Of a stretch of DNA of 64,000 nt, positions 59,096 to 64,000 are shown one piece after another (within the stretch, counting starts at the first letter, position 1; each line of letters starts with the position of its first letter). Below the pieces are notes generated by a model. The model searched no databases. It was not told the DNA's origin and saw only the letters and a program-made list of their open reading frames with translations. The DNA is taken from NCBI GenBank assembly GCA_028023455.1, contig JAQFVV010000183.1, positions 2,023,975-2,087,974 of the forward strand, read 5' to 3'. Both the position numbers and the translations under genes were made by a program. This stretch comes from Epiperipatus broadwayi. Taxonomy: Eukaryota; Onychophora; Udeonychophora; Euonychophora; Peripatidae.

Positions 59096-60372
59096 AATTA
59101 TAATAAAGTAATATAAATAGAAAAATATTTAATTAGTTCTGAATATTTGATATTTCATTAAAATTTGCACAAAATTTAAATAATAAAATTAATAAATACC
59201 ATAGTACAATTAAAAATATAATTGAGGATAAAAAAACTATTTAAATATAGAAAAAAATTACAGATAAGCCCCAACTGTTTGGGATAGGTGAATGTTTGAT
59301 TAGAAAATACCTTTCAAAAATCACTAACAAGAAAAGTATTTAAAAAGCTAAAAATCTTTTGTATAATGCTTCATCTTATCTTGCTTGTCTTTGGCATCTT
59401 CTTTTTGAATCACTAGCAAAAATACCAGTGAGGAGTGAAGAGACCAGCATGCCAATGTAAGATGTCAAAAGCTGAAACACAGACATAGTGTCGATACAAT
59501 AGTTGGCAAAGAAAATTAATATTCCATGAAGATCATAAATATAATTTTTTATTTAAATATGTTTTCTATGGCTGGATAAACCTTTGGTATGTATTCATTC
59601 TGATTTTTTGCCAAAATGTGGTGGTCAAGTTGTAAAGAGAATGCCCTGAATGTGCCTTATGACATAACAAGACTTAGAAAATAAGTGCATCAGTTTTGAA
59701 AGATAATTGCAGCAATCCAAGACATCCATTTTCCAATGATTAAAGTGCTAAAACAATATGATAAAAAGAAGGAAACATATATGTGGTTAAAACCAAAAAA
59801 TGAAAAAATATAGTAATGAATCTATGACCAAGTGATATTAAAACTGTGTTCAAAATCAATCCAGCTTTAGACATTAAATCTTCCAAAGCATAGGCACAAA
59901 AGTGGCTCAGAACCCTGATTAAAACTGCAGTTGAAACAACATCAACTCAAAAGCCTATCATAACTATACTTTTTCTTAATATCCTTATGAATTAAAATGA
60001 ACTAGGAGACCAGCCAACAGAATGATTTCAAAAATTCAAAGCCATGTGATATTAAGTCATCACATAAAGTAAGGAGCCTAAAAGATACAAAATGTGATCA
60101 CTAAATAATTATAAAATGGATGAGACTTTGTTATTCCATTTTATTAATAGGCCTAAAATAAAATATTATATCTAAAATAAGTAAAATATTAGAATCTACT
60201 AAAATAAAATAAATAATAGTATATTTCTGTAAATATTATTTTTTCTTCTATATTTCACAATTCTAATCTTGTTGTTTTTTATTAATATCTTTAATATCAT
60301 CATCATCATCAACATTATTATTATGTTTCAAATATAAACTTTATTTATCTTTGAGATTTACAAGGGTTTTAC
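59096..60372. other. Spacer, no recognised gene
   Basis: 59,380-60,050 is less AT-skewed but has stops in all frames and no motif I can name. Confidence 0.35.
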
Positions 60373-60745
60373 ATAATTTGAATTGCTGTAGTTACATGGG
60401 CAATCTGTAGATGTAGGTTTACATATGTAAAAGTCGATTTATTGATTTGCATAAGATTACAATAATTTTTTCATTCTGTGGATTAGTAGCATGGATTGCT
60501 GTTGTTACATGGGCAATCTGCAATACAAGTAGATTTATTTATTAAAATAAGATTACAGAAATTTTTATATGCTGTGGATTAGTTACATATGTTTTACATA
60601 CCTTGGATTGCCATAGTTACATGGGCAATCTGTTGTTGTAGGTTTACATATGTAAAAGTTATTTTATTGATATGTAAACGTTATTTGATTGATTTACACA
60701 AGATTACATACATTTTGCATGCTCCGGACTGCTATATCTACAGAT
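60373..60745. repeat. Tandem repeat, about 115-120-bp unit, 3 copies plus partial
   Basis: The phrase 'gttacatgggcaatctg' recurs at about 60,391, 60,506 and 60,617, with 'taggtttacatatgtaaaag' and 'ataagattaca' between. Confidence 0.85.
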
Positions 60746-61049
60746 GAAAACCAGGTTTAGTTTTGTGTTTTGGTTGCCTGGGTAACATAGATGAGGGACT
60801 AGCAATTTCCATGGTAGTGTGGCAATTGTCTATGAGGTCCACACTGGTATGAGATGAATGTGTTATTTTTGATTTTTTAGGTGCTGGATTTTTTTTGGAT
60901 GATTAGGTTTTCCTCTTTATTTCATTAGCAATGTGAGTTAAGGAGAGTGTAGGTGTGGATGGAAGACATAGCAGGATTGCTTTCATAATTAGTACAATCC
61001 CACTATGCTACTTTTTGATGCAATTGAATTGATGAGTGTTCCAGAGGGG

Positions 61050-61390
61050 GGTGAGAATGACAGCTATGTTAGAATTGGTTGTAATTGTTAAGTTGGAGTT
61101 TGTGGTAGGTTGGTTAGACTCTGAGTCTATCTGTTAGTTAAAGGGTAAAGGCTGAGTAAAGCTTTTGATACGGTTTAAGTGTGAAATCCATGAATAAAGG
61201 GTCTTGATTTCCAGAGAGGCTGTTGGTACAGTTATGTTTGAACTTGTTCCTATTGTTGAAGTGGAGTTTGTCATAGGTTGGTCAGACTCTGTGTCAGGCT
61301 ATGTTAGAGGTAGAGTCCAAGTGTGGCTTTTGATGTGATTTAAGTGTGAAGTTCACTGTTAGAGGGTCTATACATAGGGTGATGGTAAAT
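61050..61390. repeat. Tandem duplication, about 175-bp unit, 2 copies
   Basis: 'tggagtttgtggtaggttgg' at about 61,095 recurs as 'tggagtttgtcataggttgg' at about 61,261. Each is followed by 'cagactct' or 'tagactct', 'gatttaagtgtgaa' or 'ggtttaagtgtgaa', and 'agggtct'. The reverse strand reads as a Ser/Thr/Asn-rich peptide with stops, perhaps a decayed retrotransposon; not identifiable. Confidence 0.75.
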
Positions 61391-61442
61391 CTGAATAGGT
61401 AGTTAGGTTCAGTATTGCTATTGGAAGTATCTTACATTTTTT

Positions 61443-62365
61443 GAAATTATTTGAAACTTGATGTTAGTTGAAGATTTGAATAAAAACTTTAACACAAAAT
61501 TGGTAATAAGTTATCAACTGATTGGAAATTAAAAAAGGTAGTGAAAGGTCCCCCCCCCCTACTAATCTAAAGTTTTGGCTTCTTTATAAGTATAAACAGT
61601 CATGGCTTATTAACTTAGTTGTGAGCAAGTGAATTAATTGCTGGGAACTTGAAGTAAAATTTTTATTACTAAACAAAGATCAGAGTTTTCTACGATAACA
61701 CTAAAAATAAGTGTATGCTTGAATTATCTTTGGACTTTGAAACTCTGTGCTGGTATTATTGGCGACAGACATGGTCATCAGGTGAATTTTTTTTTTAAAA
61801 AAAAAAACCTTTTGTGACTTGATTTTAATTGAAAGTTTGAATTAAAAATGTAACACAAAATTGGAAGTAAGTAATGAATTGATTAAAGGTATATTATTAT
61901 ATTGCATTAGACTAAGGTTTTGAATTCTTTTTAAGCATAAAAACCAGAGGTTGTTAACTTGTTTGTGAGCAAGTAAATTGCTTGCTGGAAAGTTTGTAAT
62001 TGGAATTTTTTTTTCCCCAAAAAAGATCAGAATTTGCTACAATAAAATTAGAAATAAGCTTATGTTTGATTGAACTTTGGATTTTGAAACTCTGTGCTGA
62101 TAATATTGGAAGGAAGCATCTGGTCATGTGATGGCTTTGTCTCCATATTCTTTTCTAAAATTATCGTTGGGTAACTTGATTTTAATTGAAATTTTTAATT
62201 ATAAATGTAATACAAAATTATTAATTAATTATCAACTCATTGAAAATTGAAAAAGGTATATCAGGATATGATTTTTACCTTGTCAGGCTTAGGTTTTGAG
62301 TATTATGGAGAGTTGAAAACTAGAGTTCTTTAACTCGGCAGTGAACAAATTGACTGTTGCTGTTG
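61443..62365. repeat. Satellite-like tandem repeat, about 360-bp unit, 2.6 copies
   Basis: Units start near 61,443, 61,815 and 62,170. Shared phrases include 'taacacaaaattgg', 'ttgtgagcaagt', 'aaagatcaga' and 'tttgaaactctgtgctg'. The third unit is cut off by the trinucleotide array. The divergence is considerable. Confidence 0.88.
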
Positions 62366-62430
62366 ATCTGCTGCTGCTGCTGCTGCTGCTACTACTACTA
62401 CTATTATTGTTGTTGTTGTTATTATTATTA
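62366..62430. repeat. Compound (CTG)n(CTA)n(TTG/TTA)n microsatellite
   Basis: Runs of ctg, then cta, then att/gtt adjoin one another at the end of the 360-bp tandem repeat. Confidence 0.95.
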
Positions 62431-62589
62431 ATTTATTAATTATGTTATGGATTGAATTATTGTCTAAATATTTAGGATTAATCCAATTATTATAATAAAA
62501 TAAATTTGATTTATTAATTCATTACAAATAGTCACTACTCCTTATTGCATAAAGTTCTCACATCAGAGTTTATGTAGTTGTGATATAGC

Positions 62590-62850
<261 letters not shown>

Positions 62851-63690
62851 TTACCATGTTTTCCTGAGCCAGTTGTGAATTAATGGAAGGGTTTAACATC
62901 AAAGACATAAATGAGAAGTTTAGGTCCAACCTATAGATATTCCTCATTATACAGGTTGTGATCTAGTCTTTTATATGGCAGGCCTATTGTAAATAGTAAT
63001 AAAAATGTCTATAATGACCAAGGCAGGACCTCTCTTTAATTGAACTTATTTTATGGGAATGAAGTTATGAAATATGGCTGGTATTAGTATTAAAGATAAA
63101 TAAACTACTACAATGATGGGGACCTATGGCATGTATGCCAGAGAGGGCATGTTCAAATTTTTTACTGGCTCACAAACTATTTATATGTCATAATTTTCTT
63201 CAATATTTTTTTGTTGCTAAAATCTGTACTAATAAAAATTTAATGTAAACTAAAGGTAAAATAATTGAATATATTACATTCAAATGCAATTTACAATTGA
63301 ACTCTGATTAGGAGCAATAAATTATGATGTTTTAAGTCAAATAAAGTGATATGGTATATAGAGATATCACTTGCTATAAACCTATCAAATAATTCCAATA
63401 AGACTAGAAAGTAAACTCAGTAAAATGTTTTATAACTCTTTGAAGTAAGTTTTTTAAATATAAAGTAAAAATAGTCAAATGGTTTTCTGTCCTAATTATT
63501 TTTCACCTAAACATGTTGACCCCATTAATTTTTTTAAAGGAATCAAAATTGTGAAATAAAAGAACAAAATGCATAGTCAACACTATCAAATGACTTTTTT
63601 TTTTGCTTGAAGTTTTGTTGTAAAAGTGAAATGGTAAATCTTTTATTCATAAAATTATTAAAGCTCTTTTAAATAAATTTGTTAACATTA
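62851..63690. other. AT-rich spacer
   Basis: No gene recognised. Confidence 0.4.
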
Positions 63691-63699
63691 TATTAATAT

Positions 63700-64000
63700 G
63701 ACTAGTGAAAATAAAACCAAAATTTATCAAGCAGTAGAGAATTTCAAAATTGGTGGACTGATGAGTATGAAATGATTAACAAAGGTACCAGGGCAGTATG
63801 TGTTTTATATTCTGTAACAGTTGTATTGAGAACATCATTGGTAAAACAGCATTATGAGACCAATCATAAATCGTTCTGAGAAAAAAGTAAAGTTGAACAA
63901 AAAGAATGTATTTCCCAAGCATTTAAAAATATAAATATTCAATCAACATCTATAATAAAATTTATCAAAAATCATTCAAATATAACTGCTGCTAGTTTTT
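63700..64000 (+). pseudogene. ZBED/hAT transposase N-terminus, pseudogene, runs off the window
   Basis: ATG at 63,700 begins MTSENKTKIYQ. After a frame change the reading is NWWTDEYEMINKGTRAVCVL, then SLVKQHYETNHKSF, the BED-type zinc finger of ZBED5/GTF2IRD2-like proteins. One expected zinc-binding cysteine (the second of C-x-x-C) is a tyrosine here, and a stop follows the HYETNHKSF block. The later reading (FIKNHSNITAASF) continues the family pattern to the window edge. It is related in kind to the hAT element at 5.5 kb but clearly a different copy. It is inactive in the visible part. Confidence 0.7.

Overview
This window is eukaryotic, and almost certainly from an animal nuclear genome. 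It is very AT-rich and CpG-poor, has no compact gene arrangement, and is dominated by layered mobile elements and simple repeats. The mix is RTE-type LINEs, a Penelope-like element with a GIY-YIG endonuclease, ZBED/hAT and piggyBac remnants, tRNA-derived SINEs, many palindromic short elements and a long GATA/GACA array. It would fit a lophotrochozoan, and a cephalopod mollusc such as an octopus is my best guess. That assignment is inference: no diagnostic host gene is recognisable.

Host coding sequence is sparse. Bases 11,385-11,524 on the minus strand look like one exon, about 46 codons behind a strong pyrimidine tract. On the plus strand, two well-bounded exons (26,779-26,871 and 39,052-39,086) join in frame into a charged coiled-coil segment. 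A possible 26-nt microexon (48,448-48,473) and a possible terminal exon (48,752-48,831) continue the same phase. If all are real, one gene covers about 22 kb of this window, and its introns hold most of the LINE remnants, the Penelope-like element and the GATA array. The GATA array stops 42 bp before the acceptor AG of the 35-nt exon.

Region by region. 1-4.7 kb: direct repeats, a decayed LINE (minus) and RTE 3' ends. 5.5-6.2 kb: a complete internally deleted hAT element with terminal inverted repeats and an 8-bp target duplication. 7-9.1 kb: two large palindromes and a family A copy. 9.1-11.4 kb: relatively unique, CpG-containing sequence next to the minus-strand exon. 12-21 kb: palindromic retroposons, a 41-bp minisatellite and a minimal tRNA-SINE. 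21-25.2 kb: RTE (minus) with nested insertions, and a second LINE family ending in an ATCAC tail. 25.2-49 kb: the putative plus-strand gene with intronic repeats. 49-52 kb: the most complete RTE LINE, carrying endonuclease and reverse transcriptase with a few inactivating lesions. 52.7-58.4 kb: palindromic elements, a piggyBac pseudogene (54.9-56.8 kb) with an internal 39-bp minisatellite, and a tRNA-SINE. 60.4-62.9 kb: three blocks of tandem repeats followed by trinucleotide arrays. 63.7-64 kb: the start of a ZBED/hAT transposase pseudogene that runs off the window.

The most striking feature is at least four unrelated families of short elements that are near-perfect palindromes. Several copies of one family (A) are flanked by 12-14 bp direct repeats, which points to retroposition rather than cut-and-paste movement. 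Transcribed copies would fold into long double-stranded RNA hairpins.
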